A stretch of 64,000 nucleotides of DNA from Bacteroidota bacterium. GTDB lineage: Bacteria > Bacteroidota > Bacteroidia > Bacteroidales > Cfx3-03. The notes below the pieces were generated by a model. The model saw only the letters and a program-made list of their open reading frames with translations. It was not told the DNA's origin and did no database searches. Where the stretch lies: positions 1,603,105-1,667,104 of the forward strand of contig JACAUB010000001.1 in assembly GCA_013390605.1 (NCBI GenBank). Reading direction: 5' to 3'. A program made the position numbers and the translations under genes. This document shows positions 50,879 to 60,253 of the stretch, piece by piece (the stretch's first letter is position 1; each line of letters begins with the position of its first letter).

Positions 50879-52216
50879 ATGAACTTAGAAAAAATAATGA
50901 CCGACCTGGAAAGAAAACATCCTGGTGAAGTGGAGTACTTGCAAGCAGTTCGTGAAGTATTGGAATCCATTGAGGAGGTCTATAATGCAAATCCTCAGTT
51001 CGCGTCAGCCAATATCATCGAAAGAATAGTAGAACCCGATCGTATCCTTACATTTAAAGTGCCCTGGGTCGACGATAACGGAAAGGTTCATGTAAACCTT
51101 GGTTATCGTGTTCAGTTTAATAACGCAATCGGCCCTTACAAAGGCGGATTACGCTTCCACCCAAGTGTAAACTTGAGTATTTTGAAATTCTTAGGTTTTG
51201 AACAAATCTTTAAAAATGCCCTAACAACTCTGCCTATGGGTGGAGCAAAAGGTGGTTCTGATTTTGATCCAAAAGGAAAATCTAACGCTGAAGTAATGCG
51301 TTTTTGCCAATCCTTTATGTTAGAACTTTGGAATATTATTGGTCCAGAAACTGACGTTCCTGCTGGAGATATTGGTGTAGGTGGTCGTGAAATTGGTTTC
51401 TTATATGGTATGTACAAGAAATTAACTCATACCCATGTAGGTGTATTAACCGGAAAAGGTGCTAATTGGGGTGGCTCATTGATTCGTCCTGAAGCTACTG
51501 GTTTTGGTGCTGTTTATTTTGCTCAGGAGATGTTGGCTACAAAAGGATTGACATTCGAAGGCAAGACAGTTGCTGTTTCGGGATTCGGAAATGTTGCATG
51601 GGGCGCTATAACTAAAGCTTCTCAACTTGGTGCTAAGGTGGTTACAATCTCTGGTCCTGACGGATATATTTATGATCCTGCAGGCATCTCTGGTGAGAAA
51701 ATTGAATTCATGCTTGAATTACGCGCTTCTAATCAGGATGTAGTAGCTCCTTATGCTGAACGTTTTGCAGGTTCTAAATTTGTTGCAGGTAAACGTCCTT
51801 GGGAAGTGAAATGTGATATTGCAATCCCATGTGCTACTCAAAACGAATTAGGAAAAGAAGATGCAGAACACCTTATTAATAATGGTTGTATTGCTATTGC
51901 CGAAGGTGCTAATATGCCATCTACTCCTGAAGCTGTTGAATCTTTCTTAGAACATAAAATCCTCTTTGCTCCTGGTAAAGCAGTTAATGCTGGTGGGGTA
52001 GCAACTTCAGGATTGGAGATGTCGCAAAACTCGATGAAATTAAATTGGTCGTCTAAAGAAGTTGATATGCGTTTACATGAAATTATGAGAAACATTCATA
52101 ATGCATGTGTTGTTAACGGTAGGCAAGCTGATGGATATATTAATTATGTTAAAGGTGCAAACATTGCAGGTTTCTTAAAAGTAGCCTATGCAATGCTTGA
52201 TCAGGGTGTAATTTAA
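50879..52216 (+). CDS. gdhA: NADP-type glutamate dehydrogenase
   Basis: A 445-residue hexameric glutamate dehydrogenase that makes glutamate from 2-oxoglutarate and ammonia, the main ammonia-assimilation route in many Bacteroidota. Substrate motif FNNAIGPYKGGLRFHP, catalytic Lys124 in PMGGAKGGSDFDPKGKS, dinucleotide loop SGFGNVAWGA and the C-terminal GGVATSGLEMSQN are all present. Length matches the small-hexamer class. It has its own promoter and ends at a strong bidirectional terminator. Confidence 0.97.
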   Translation: MNLEKIMTDLERKHPGEVEYLQAVREVLESIEEVYNANPQFASANIIERIVEPDRILTFKVPWVDDNGKVHVNLGYRVQFNNAIGPYKGGLRFHPSVNLSILKFLGFEQIFKNALTTLPMGGAKGGSDFDPKGKSNAEVMRFCQSFMLELWNIIGPETDVPAGDIGVGGREIGFLYGMYKKLTHTHVGVLTGKGANWGGSLIRPEATGFGAVYFAQEMLATKGLTFEGKTVAVSGFGNVAWGAITKASQLGAKVVTISGPDGYIYDPAGISGEKIEFMLELRASNQDVVAPYAERFAGSKFVAGKRPWEVKCDIAIPCATQNELGKEDAEHLINNGCIAIAEGANMPSTPEAVESFLEHKILFAPGKAVNAGGVATSGLEMSQNSMKLNWSSKEVDMRLHEIMRNIHNACVVNGRQADGYINYVKGANIAGFLKVAYAMLDQGVI

Positions 52217-52229
52217 TCAGCGATACTTC

Positions 52230-52279
52230 AATAAACAAAAAGGGTGCGGTTCTTTCGAGTCGCACCCTTTTTGTTTATT
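52230..52279. terminator. Bidirectional terminator after gdhA
   Basis: A 19-bp perfect stem (52230-52248 with 52261-52279), a 12-base loop, A-rich left and T-rich right flanks, between convergent genes. Confidence 0.92.
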
Positions 52280-52289
52280 TTATTCAGAA

Positions 52290-52970
52290 TTATCTTTGAG
52301 CAGCTTTACTTGAAAATAACTTCTTGATCTGTGCATTAGCTTTAGATAGTTCAACCTTTTCAGGATTAAATTCACCATCGACCCATTCAATCATATCCTT
52401 ATATTCAGGATGTTTACTGTTAGCTATCACTTCTAGAAAATGTGCGTACCCGGGAGCACCACCACAATCTTCAGGAGGGCAAGCGCAAGCAGCGTCAATA
52501 CAGTTAGGATAGAATTTGCCTGCTTCAGGATCCATAATTTTTTCAAGTACGACCGTATGTTTCCAACTGTCGCCGTAATCATACATATAACTCAATGTAT
52601 CGCCTGGGTTCTTGAAAAGTTCTGAAATGATCTTTTCTCTCGGGTCGACATCTTTTTTAGGTGTACGAACATATTTTGCCATATGAGGCATCTTTGCAAA
52701 GAGCTCATCCCAATTATTTTTATCCATTTTAAGTTTTACCTTATAAACGCCAAAATCATAATTGCTGGCTTTGTCATAAACTTCATCAAAGATTTCGAAC
52801 TTGTTTTCTGAATCTTCAAAGAAATAGAGATGAGAGTTTTCCCATCCCATAGCATATTGAATTACAAGGTGAAGACGATGTAGATCGAAATCATCATATA
52901 CCTGAATGGTTCTACTAATTTCGGGTAGAACATCATTTAAGGTTATCCTAATTTGGAAAACTTTAGCCAT
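52290..52970 (-). CDS. Plasmid pRiA4b ORF-3-like family protein
   Basis: A 226-residue protein of the pRiA4b ORF-3 (IS1096 TnpR-like) family: MAKVFQIRITLNDVLPEISR, VIQYAMGWENSHLYFF, YMYDYGDSWKHTVVLEKI, then a Cys-rich segment CACPPEDCGGAPGYAHFL and MIEWVDGEFNPEKV. The family is widespread in chromosomes; function is unknown and the name does not imply a plasmid. Cytoplasmic. Confidence 0.92.
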   Translation of the reverse strand: MAKVFQIRITLNDVLPEISRTIQVYDDFDLHRLHLVIQYAMGWENSHLYFFEDSENKFEIFDEVYDKASNYDFGVYKVKLKMDKNNWDELFAKMPHMAKYVRTPKKDVDPREKIISELFKNPGDTLSYMYDYGDSWKHTVVLEKIMDPEAGKFYPNCIDAACACPPEDCGGAPGYAHFLEVIANSKHPEYKDMIEWVDGEFNPEKVELSKANAQIKKLFSSKAAQR

Positions 52971-53014
52971 TTTGTTGCTATATTAATCAGTTATTCAAAA
53001 TTAGGAATTATTCC

Positions 53015-53644
53015 TTATATATGGATGAAAAAATCACTTGCTGGTCTTCTAACTTTAGCTGCACCGTTGAGATAATCATTTTCAGCATCACGATGTCCTA
53101 CAGCTAAAAGCGCTAATGATTTCAACCCCTTTTGGTTTAATTGTAATATTTCATCCAATGCGTCCGGGTTAAATCCTTCCATTGGAGTCGTATCTACCTC
53201 TTCGATAGCTGCAGCAAATAATCCAAATCCTAATGCAATATATGCCTGTTTGGACGACCATATTACAAGTTCTTCTTGTGTTTTGCCATTTACCAAACCG
53301 AGAATATTTTGTTTAAAACCTTCAAGGCTTTCTGATGGAGCGTTTCTGGTATTTATAATATTATCAATGTATGTATTGACATTTTCCTCCGTAATGTTTT
53401 TCCATGCAGCAAAAACTAATATAGCATCTGCTTCTAAAATCTGAGGTTGGTTAAAACAAACAGGAGCCATTTTCTTTCTGGTTTCCAGATCTTTTACCAC
53501 TATTACAGAAAAGGGTTGCAATCCCATTGAGCTGGGAGCAAGTTGAATGGCATCTAAAATATTTTGAAATTTAACATCATCAACTTTTTGTCCATTCATG
53601 CGCTTTGTTGCATAGCGCCAATTTAATTGTTTTTTGAAACTCAT
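53015..53644 (-). CDS. Nitroreductase-family NAD(P)H oxidoreductase
   Basis: A 209-residue FMN-dependent flavoprotein. It begins FKKQLNWRYATKRMNGQKVDD, followed by LAPSSMGLQPFSVIVV (FMN phosphate binding) and SKQAYIALGFGLFAAAIEEVDTTPMEGF, and ends LLAVGHRDAENDYL...KVRRPASDFF. Such enzymes reduce nitro compounds or quinones. It lies 44 bases upstream of the pRiA4b ORF-3 gene in the same direction, perhaps in one transcript. Confidence 0.92.
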   Translation of the reverse strand: MSFKKQLNWRYATKRMNGQKVDDVKFQNILDAIQLAPSSMGLQPFSVIVVKDLETRKKMAPVCFNQPQILEADAILVFAAWKNITEENVNTYIDNIINTRNAPSESLEGFKQNILGLVNGKTQEELVIWSSKQAYIALGFGLFAAAIEEVDTTPMEGFNPDALDEILQLNQKGLKSLALLAVGHRDAENDYLNGAAKVRRPASDFFIHI

Positions 53645-53843
53645 AAGGCTATTTTTTTTATTTTTAAATTAAACAGTAAAGTTGGAATAAGGTTTAGTTT
53701 TTGTGAATCAATTTCGAATTTTTTTTAAACAAAAAAAGACTCTTTATTTTCTCTACTCTTTTATCAATTTAATGATGAGCGTTATTGTAAATTCGTAAAT
53801 TCGCTAAAATTTATTTAATAAATGGATCTAATAATTTACGAAT

Positions 53844-56033
53844 ATGCTAAAAAAGAACGTACTTACAATCTTACTCAGCGTTTTAACGTTGGCTTGTCTC
53901 TCTCAAACAGTCAACTGGCTTCCTAATGGCGATAGTTATCTAACGCTTGATAACGGTAAAGTGATCCGTGTTGATTTACCATCAATGAAACGAACTACTT
54001 TAATTGAAGCTGATCAGCTAACCCCCACAGGTGCAAAACAACCTATTAATGTATCTTCTTCAGTTTGGTCAGATGATAACAAAAAGGTTCTTCTTGGCGT
54101 AAAGACAACCACACAGTATCATAAAACAACTGGCGAGGTTTGGGTTTACGATACGGAATCGAAGAAATTAACACAGTTGGGGAATGGCCTTCGCCAAAAT
54201 GGTTTGATGTATGCTAAATTCTCTCCCGATGCGAAGAATGTTGCTTATGTTTATCAGGATAAGAAACCTAACAGTGTTGTTTACAATCTGTATGTTGAAG
54301 ATCTAAAGAGTGGAAAAATCAAACAACTTACATTTGATACCAAAGATCGGATTATCAATGGAACCTTCGACTGGGTCTATGCAGAAGAGTTATACTGTAG
54401 AGATGGATTTAGATGGAGTCCTGACGGAAAGAGTATCGCCTTTTGGAATACCGATGCCTCTAAAGTTAGAAACTATTTGATGCTGAATACTACCGACTCT
54501 ACCTATTCATTTGTAGTTCCGGTTGAATATCCTAAAGCTGGTGAAGATCCTTCACCTGTTAAAATAGGTGTTGTGGATATCGCTTCAGCTAAAACAAAGT
54601 GGATGAATATCGAAGGCGATCCACGTCAAAATTATCTAACCCGTATGGAGTGGGTAAATAGTAATGATCTCATTTTGCAACAGTTGAATCGTAAGCAGAA
54701 TGAATCAAGAATTATGCTTGTCAATTCAAAGTTAGGCTCTGCAAAGAAGATTTGGAGTGAAAATGATAAAACCTGGGTAGATATCGAACCTTCGTGGAAT
54801 GGTGGCGATAACACCGGTTGGAACTGGATAGAAAAGAAGAAAGCTTTTGTATGGGCAAGTGAAAAAGATGGATGGCGTCATCTTTATCGGATTGACATTA
54901 ACGGAAAAGAGTCGCTTATTACGAAAGGTGATTTTGATGTGATGAAGATTTATCTTATTGACGAACCTAATAACGTGGTTTATTTTAGCGCTTCTCCAAC
55001 CAATGCTACACAGCGTTATCTATATAAAACAAAACTGGATGGCAGCAGTATGCCTGAAAGAGTGAAGGCTGATGAGTTGGAAGGAACACACAATTATTCA
55101 TTTTCACCCAATGGAAAATGGGCGCGTCATAGTTTTTCAAGTCATCTTTATTTCCCGGCTTCAGAGTGGTTAAGTATGCCAAATTATCTTCCAATTGATG
55201 AGAAGAAAAGTCTTGCCAGTACACTTAAAGCAGACCCAAATGGAAAGCAGATTTCATTTTTTCAGGTAACTACTGTTGATAATATTGTAATTGATGGTTG
55301 GATGGTTAAGCCGAAAGACTTCGATCCTACAAAAAAATATCCTGTTTTCTTTACCGTTTATGGCGAACCTGCTGCCTGTACAGTCACTGATAGATATGGT
55401 GTTGGTAATGATTCACAATTTGGTGGTAATATTGCAGATAAAGGATATCTCTATGTTTCCGTCGAAAACAGAGGTGCTCCAGCTCCTCGTGGAAGAGAAT
55501 GGCGTAAAGCAATCTATCGTAAAATCGGTATTATCAATATCAGAGATCAGGCAATGGCTGCAAAGGAGATCTTAAAATGGAATTTTGTTGATACATCTCG
55601 CGTTGCTGTTCATGGATGGAGTGGGGGAGGATCGAGTACCCTCAATCTTTTGTTCCAGTATCCTGAAATCTATAAGACCGGTATAGCCGTTGCAGCTGTT
55701 GGAAACCAGCTTGCTTATGATAATACCTATCAGGAACGTTACATGGGATTACCTAGCGAGAATAAAGAGGATTTCCTTGCCGGATCTCCTTATACACATG
55801 CAGAGAACCTTCAGGGAAAACTACTCTATATTCATGGAACGGGCGACGACAATGTACATTATGCCAATGCAGAAGTGTTGATCAATGCACTGATTAAAAA
55901 CAATAAACTGTTTCAGATGATGTCGTACCCAATGCGTTCGCATGGCATATTTGAAGGAGCAGGTACAAGAGTGCATCTGGCAAATATCAGTACTCATTTC
56001 TTGCTTGAAAACTGTCCTCCCGGTGGAAGATAA
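53844..56033 (+). CDS. Dipeptidyl-peptidase IV-like S9 serine peptidase
   Basis: A 729-residue exported peptidase. Signal peptide 1-20 (LTILLSVLTLACLS). An eight-bladed beta-propeller precedes the alpha/beta hydrolase domain. The propeller holds DWVYAEELY, the double-Glu motif that binds the substrate N-terminus. Catalytic triad: Ser593 in HGWSGGGSS, Asp668 in GTGDDNVHY and His700 in MRSHGIFEG. Members release X-Pro or X-Ala dipeptides and act in the periplasm or at the surface. It fits peptide use, in line with GdhA. Confidence 0.95.
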   Translation: MLKKNVLTILLSVLTLACLSQTVNWLPNGDSYLTLDNGKVIRVDLPSMKRTTLIEADQLTPTGAKQPINVSSSVWSDDNKKVLLGVKTTTQYHKTTGEVWVYDTESKKLTQLGNGLRQNGLMYAKFSPDAKNVAYVYQDKKPNSVVYNLYVEDLKSGKIKQLTFDTKDRIINGTFDWVYAEELYCRDGFRWSPDGKSIAFWNTDASKVRNYLMLNTTDSTYSFVVPVEYPKAGEDPSPVKIGVVDIASAKTKWMNIEGDPRQNYLTRMEWVNSNDLILQQLNRKQNESRIMLVNSKLGSAKKIWSENDKTWVDIEPSWNGGDNTGWNWIEKKKAFVWASEKDGWRHLYRIDINGKESLITKGDFDVMKIYLIDEPNNVVYFSASPTNATQRYLYKTKLDGSSMPERVKADELEGTHNYSFSPNGKWARHSFSSHLYFPASEWLSMPNYLPIDEKKSLASTLKADPNGKQISFFQVTTVDNIVIDGWMVKPKDFDPTKKYPVFFTVYGEPAACTVTDRYGVGNDSQFGGNIADKGYLYVSVENRGAPAPRGREWRKAIYRKIGIINIRDQAMAAKEILKWNFVDTSRVAVHGWSGGGSSTLNLLFQYPEIYKTGIAVAAVGNQLAYDNTYQERYMGLPSENKEDFLAGSPYTHAENLQGKLLYIHGTGDDNVHYANAEVLINALIKNNKLFQMMSYPMRSHGIFEGAGTRVHLANISTHFLLENCPPGGR

Positions 56034-56061
56034 ATACTTCACCCTGTCATTAGACTGACAG

Positions 56062-56157
56062 AATTCCCCGTCATTTCAAACGAAGAGAGAAATCTGCATA
56101 AAGCATCACTACTTAAATATGCAAATCTCTTTCAGGTGGTTAAAATGACGGGGAATT
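56062..56157. repeat. Intergenic imperfect palindrome, copy B (best preserved)
   Basis: The outer 14 bases AATTCCCCGTCATT (56062-56075) are the exact reverse complement of 56144-56157. Further in, AGAGAAATCTGCATA on the left matches AAGAGATTTGCATA in the reversed right arm with few changes. About 96 bp, between the peptidase and thioesterase genes. Confidence 0.7.
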
Positions 56158-56249
56158 GTTTTCTTAAGCTGATCAAAGTGCCGAATACTTTATCTTTCCT
56201 ATAGTCGAATGCTCAACTCCTATTGTATTTAGAGCAACTACCCGGTTTC

Positions 56250-56990
56250 TTATTGTATCATAGCAGTTACAACCGGTTTATTGTTTTGGTTATATGCCTC
56301 AAAATAAAATGATGTAGCATCAACCTCGATCTCCTGATCTCTTTTTATCGTCAAAACATCATCGTACTTCGATTCAGTCAGAAAATTTATTTCAAACTTA
56401 GTAATCTGTTTATCCCGGAGAAAATCTATAGGGAAAGCATTAAATATCAGCTCAACATATTTTACATTACTTACATGTTGATTGATATCAATATCGTTGT
56501 ACCCAATCTTTACCGTATTAATTGTTTTTATGTTTGATCCGGCTAATGGCTCTATCTTCTCACACAACGTCTCTATCGCTATCTTTCCCTCAAACGTGGC
56601 AACTTCTATCTGATTGCTGTTTAATCGTTGTGGACGCATATTCGCCCCGTTTATCATTAACCACGACGTAGTTGCTCTTGCAATCTCAATCATATCCTGA
56701 TTATAGATGATAAAATCTCTGATGGCGTAAAGTTTATCTATGGTTCTGGGCCAGGTCTCAACAATAATCTCTTCATCTAATGCCGGAAAAGTTGTAAACT
56801 CAATTTTAGCTCTGGAGATAACCCAGAAAAGCTGTTTGGCTACCATCTGATCGTATCCAAAGCCAAGCGAATTAGCACTATTTGCTGCTGCTTCCTGCAT
56901 GAAATTGAAGAGAGAACTAATCTTCATCCTGTTATTAAAATCTACGTCGTATGTTCTAAGTTTAAAACGTTCTTGCCAGACTAAATCCAT
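56250..56990 (-). CDS. Acyl-ACP thioesterase
   Basis: A 246-residue double-hotdog thioesterase that releases free fatty acids from acyl carrier protein. Visible marks: the opening WQERFKLRTYDVDFNNRMKISSLFNFMQEAAANSA, WVISRAKIEF, EEIIVETWPR and, in the second half, IGYNDIDINQHVSNVKYVEL with the catalytic Asn-His pair. Length is normal. It stands alone; a CAAAatTA -7 box (57019-57026) lies upstream. Confidence 0.92.
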   Translation of the reverse strand: MDLVWQERFKLRTYDVDFNNRMKISSLFNFMQEAAANSANSLGFGYDQMVAKQLFWVISRAKIEFTTFPALDEEIIVETWPRTIDKLYAIRDFIIYNQDMIEIARATTSWLMINGANMRPQRLNSNQIEVATFEGKIAIETLCEKIEPLAGSNIKTINTVKIGYNDIDINQHVSNVKYVELIFNAFPIDFLRDKQITKFEINFLTESKYDDVLTIKRDQEIEVDATSFYFEAYNQNNKPVVTAMIQ

Positions 56991-57177
56991 TGGTATTTGT
57001 TTAGAAATATAAAGTGTACAAAATTAATAAAACCTTAGTGTTGTAAGGCTTTTAAAATGATTAAATAAAACGGTTCTCTTTTTATTTATATTTCGATTTA
57101 CGATAATTGAGATGGTTTGGATTAAATGCCTAAATTAGCTAAGTGATAATGACATTGATAACTAACAATTACCTCAT

Positions 57178-58311
57178 ATGAAAACTAAACATCGGCACTT
57201 CAGTTATTTCATTTTCTCACTTCTTTCATTGATGACCTTGTTCATCTCGTCTGGTCATAGTCAGCAACCTATTGACACACTTGTTCCAACACGTGGTTTC
57301 TGTATTTCAGCGCCTAAGCCTGTATATCTTGATCGGTTTATTACTTTTATAAATGATGAGCTGGCTCCCCGTTTAGTTAATACGCTCATTTTAAGAGTTG
57401 ACTATAACTATCAATACAAGAGCCATCCCGAATTAAAAGATTCTATTGCCCTGTCATACGATCAGGTAAAACAAATTGTGAGTGTCTGCAAAAAGAACAA
57501 CATTAAGCTCATTCCTCAGATAAACTTATTGGGACATCAATCGTGGGCCAGCAAAACGTATAACTTATTAAAAGTCTATCCACAGTTCGACGAAACGCCC
57601 GAAATAACAATGCCTCAAACCTATGCATGGCCCAATGCCGATAGCTTATATTGCAAAAGCTATTGTCCGTTGCATCCTGATGTTCATAAGGTGGTCTTTG
57701 AGCTGGTCGATGAGCTTTGCGATGTTTTCGAAACCACCGCATTTCATGCAGGACTGGATGAGGTATTTTATATTGGAAGTGATAAGTGTCCACGTTGTTC
57801 CGGAAAAGATAAAGCTATACTGTTTGCCAATGAGGTTAAAACTATCAGAGATCATCTGGCGCTAAGCAATCGCAAGCTTTGGATGTGGGGCGACCGGTTA
57901 ATTGATGGGAAGACCACAGGTATGGGGATTTGGGAAGCCAGTAACAGCAATACGTTTAAGGCTATCGACCTTATTCCCCGTGATGTCGTTATTTGCGATT
58001 GGCACTATGAAAGGGCCGAACAGACGCCTGTTTACTTTGCTCTGAAAGGCTTTAATGTACTCAGTTGTCCCTGGCGAAAGCCTCAGGTAGCCTTAGCACA
58101 AATTGATGATCTGCTTAATTTCAGAGCACATTCCAGTTGGATAATGAAGAGCAGGTATCAAGGCATACTACAAACGGTCTGGTCGGATGCCGGAATCTTT
58201 CTGGATGGTTTCTATACCGACAAAGCAGACGAGCAGGGCGGCACCAATACTCCCTGGAACTGTTTTAAGGTAGTTTTTGATAAAATCAATAAACTGAACA
58301 ACGTAAATTAG
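57178..58311 (+). CDS. Secreted GH20-like (beta-N-acetylhexosaminidase-like) protein
   Basis: A 377-residue exported TIM-barrel protein; signal peptide 1-28 (FSLLSLMTLFISSGHSQ). It starts the barrel with RGFCISAPKP, then INDELAPRLVNTLILRVDYNY, IKLIPQINLLGHQSWA, and the catalytic-type Asp194-Glu195 pair in FHAGLDEVF, matching HxGxDE of GH20 enzymes. It lacks the separate N-terminal GH20b domain and is shorter than typical hexosaminidases. A CPRC pair follows at DKCPRCSGK. It is likely a glycosidase acting on N-acetylated or related sugars; substrate unknown. TAaaTTAG (57131-57138) with TTG 21 bases before may be the promoter. Confidence 0.82.
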   Translation: MKTKHRHFSYFIFSLLSLMTLFISSGHSQQPIDTLVPTRGFCISAPKPVYLDRFITFINDELAPRLVNTLILRVDYNYQYKSHPELKDSIALSYDQVKQIVSVCKKNNIKLIPQINLLGHQSWASKTYNLLKVYPQFDETPEITMPQTYAWPNADSLYCKSYCPLHPDVHKVVFELVDELCDVFETTAFHAGLDEVFYIGSDKCPRCSGKDKAILFANEVKTIRDHLALSNRKLWMWGDRLIDGKTTGMGIWEASNSNTFKAIDLIPRDVVICDWHYERAEQTPVYFALKGFNVLSCPWRKPQVALAQIDDLLNFRAHSSWIMKSRYQGILQTVWSDAGIFLDGFYTDKADEQGGTNTPWNCFKVVFDKINKLNNVN

Positions 58312-58370
58312 AAATTGATTTGTTCTGGTAGAGATTCATGGTTTTGTGTCTCCGCTAAAGTAGAAAGAGA

Positions 58371-58398
58371 AGGCTGTTTCAGATTTCTGAAACAGCCT
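58371..58398 (+). terminator. Possible terminator after the GH20-like gene
   Basis: A 13-bp perfect inverted repeat (58371-58383 with 58386-58398) with a very small loop, 60 bases after the stop. The T-run after it is weak. The sequence AAACAGCCTC recurs 80 bases on (58469-58478). Confidence 0.5.
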
Positions 58399-58547
58399 CC
58401 TCTTATTTGGAGAGCTATCCGACAAAGTTCCAAAATATTAAAATCTCAGAGGCGTAGAAATTCTTTGGAAACAGCCTCTACTATTCAAGAACCCTTAAAT
58501 AGGTATAATCGTTTCTTTATGAAGTGATTATATTGATATTTAATCTG

Positions 58548-59246
58548 TTATAATATTCCTTCGTCAGTAAAGCTTAGATACTTTTCATCTCCTATGATAA
58601 GGTGATCAAGAATGGGGAGATCCAGCAGTAACCCAGCTTCTTTTAGTTTGTGGGTTAATTTGATATCCGCATCACTGGGTTTCATATTACCACTCGGATG
58701 GTTATGACAGAGAATAATTCCGGAAGCGTTATTTTCAATAGCTAACTTGAAAATCTTTTTCGGATCGGCCACTGTACCGGCCGTGCCTCCTTCACTAATG
58801 TTAACCTTGGTGATTACCTGATTTGCTCTGTTTAGAAGCAGAATCCAGAATTCTTCGTAATGAAGATCTGCTAAGGCACTTTGCATTACCTCAAATGCAT
58901 CTTTACTTGAACTGATTGTTCGTTTTTTAAGTGCCTGGGCTTCTCGTCGTCGTCGTCCTAATTCTAGTGCAGCAATAATAGTGATAGAACGTGCAGGACC
59001 AATTCCATGGAATTGACTTAATTCTGAAATCGAAAGTTTCGAGAGATCGACCAGATTGTCGTTTGTTGAAGCAAGAATCCGTTTAGAAAGATCAACGGCT
59101 GATTCTTCTTTTGTGCCTGATCCTATTAAAATAGCGATGAGTTCAGCGTTACTTAACGCAAGTCTTCCTTTGTGGAGTAGTTTTTCGCGAGGTCTATCAT
59201 CTTCGGCCCACTGTTTAATACTAAGTTTATTTATATAATTGTCCAT
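58548..59246 (-). CDS. radC: RadC-family (JAMM) protein
   Basis: A 232-residue protein. N-terminal helix-hairpin-helix unit (LSQFHGIGPARSITIIAALELGRR) and a C-terminal MPN+/JAMM metalloprotease-like domain with NVSEGG and the metal ligands in ILCHNHPSGNMKPSDAD. RadC was named for DNA repair but its role is uncertain; it is associated with recombination and competence. Length is normal. It follows the rpsT terminator, so it is probably transcribed on its own or by readthrough. Confidence 0.95.
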   Translation of the reverse strand: MDNYINKLSIKQWAEDDRPREKLLHKGRLALSNAELIAILIGSGTKEESAVDLSKRILASTNDNLVDLSKLSISELSQFHGIGPARSITIIAALELGRRRREAQALKKRTISSSKDAFEVMQSALADLHYEEFWILLLNRANQVITKVNISEGGTAGTVADPKKIFKLAIENNASGIILCHNHPSGNMKPSDADIKLTHKLKEAGLLLDLPILDHLIIGDEKYLSFTDEGIL

Positions 59247-59296
59247 ACCCTTTTAGTTTGGTCATGTAAATGTAAAAGAAAAGGGTATAAAAAACA

Positions 59297-59319
59297 AAAG
59301 GCCTCAAAAAGAGGCCTTT
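59297..59319 (-). terminator. Terminator of rpsT
   Basis: A 9-bp perfect stem AAAGGCCTC/GAGGCCTTT (59297-59305 with 59311-59319), a 5-base loop and an A-rich left flank that is T-rich on the minus strand. Confidence 0.85.
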
Positions 59320-59341
59320 CATAATATTTTATAGCGAAATA

Positions 59342-59593
59342 TTATAGCGCACTAACTTTACGCATTAACTTCGACTTTAAATTTGATGCTTTGTTTTTGT
59401 GGATAATTGCACGTTTAGCCAGCTTATCTATCAATGAAACAATACCAGGAAGTTGAGTAACAGCTTCTTCTTTTACATTGATAGCACGAAATTTACGTAC
59501 TGCATTACGCATGGTTTTTGAGTAATACCTGTTACGTAATCTTTTCTTTTCGTTAGTCTTGATTCTTTTAATTGATGATTTATGATTAGCCAT
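59342..59593 (-). CDS. rpsT: 30S ribosomal protein S20
   Basis: An 83-residue, strongly basic helical protein of the small subunit that binds 16S rRNA. It starts [21 protein letters not shown] and carries the family's [14 protein letters not shown] end. Length is normal. It has a consensus promoter with a leader of about 65 bases and its own terminator. Confidence 0.97.
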   Translation of the reverse strand: MANHKSSIKRIKTNEKKRLRNRYYSKTMRNAVRKFRAINVKEEAVTQLPGIVSLIDKLAKRAIIHKNKASNLKSKLMRKVSAL

Positions 59594-59665
59594 AATGCGT
59601 TGTTATATTTATCCGACTGCTTTCGTTTATTCTTTTTGGTTGTTTTTCCCGTTCTTTAGGGTTTG

Positions 59666-59695
59666 CAAAGGTAAATATTTTTTACATCAAAACAA
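59666..59695 (-). promoter_or_regulatory. Promoter of rpsT
   Basis: On the minus strand: -33 TTG (CAA at 59693-59695), 19 bases, then TACCTTTG (CAAAGGTA at 59666-59673). Confidence 0.8.
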
Positions 59696-59736
59696 GTATT
59701 TGGTTAAAATTATTTCTTGAAAATAAAATATTCTTA

Positions 59737-59940
59737 GAATATTACCAGATAACTTATCGGTGACTGTGGTAATACTTATCTATGACTCTCATCGCAAGTA
59801 GATTTATTAAAAGGTCACTACAGGGTTGTTACAATCCTACTCCCTCTCTATGGACGGAATAGGTACTTGATAACCATATTGTGAGTATAGCGGTTATGAG
59901 AATCATAGGGTAATTATAGGTAAGTTAAGGTGTAATATTC
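59737..59940. repeat. Large imperfect palindrome (about 204 bp), MITE-like
   Basis: The left end GAATATTACCAGATAACTTA matches the reversed right end GAATATTACACCTTAACTTA in 16 of 20 positions, with the ends identical for nine bases. Further in, CTATGACTCTCAT on the left (59780-59792) matches CTATGATTCTCAT of the reversed right arm. It contains no gene. The form is that of a foldback or miniature transposable element, but no target duplication was found. Confidence 0.5.
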
Positions 59941-60253
59941 TATCTGTCAGCAAACCTGTTTAAAAGCTATTGGCACACAATTTTAAAGGAAATATTTACA
60001 AATAAAATCTTTACAACTTTTATGTTTTATGTTTCCTAATTTGGTAGTTTTGTAATTCGTAAGGGGGATAGCTAGGTAAATAGCTCGAATGAAAACATGT
60101 AATGAAATTTCAATTGATAGGCAAGGTCTTATAAAACATTCGGTTATATAAGATTCTTTGCTTTTATATTGATTAATTTAACAATGGTCTAATTATTATT
60201 GCTTTGGTTTTAGGAATCAACTGAAGCGTTTTATACATAAATATTTTAAAAAA

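Larger units (their letters stand above)
59594..60253. other. 660-base divergent intergenic region
   Basis: No gene is supported. It holds the rpsT promoter and leader, and a large imperfect palindrome of about 204 bases (59737-59940). The stretch 59941-60253 is AT-rich with nothing recognised. Confidence 0.55.

Noticed and set aside
52290..52970. pRiA4b ORF-3 protein as sign of a plasmid or transposon
   Set aside because: The family is common in chromosomes and no repeat ends or mobility genes flank it.
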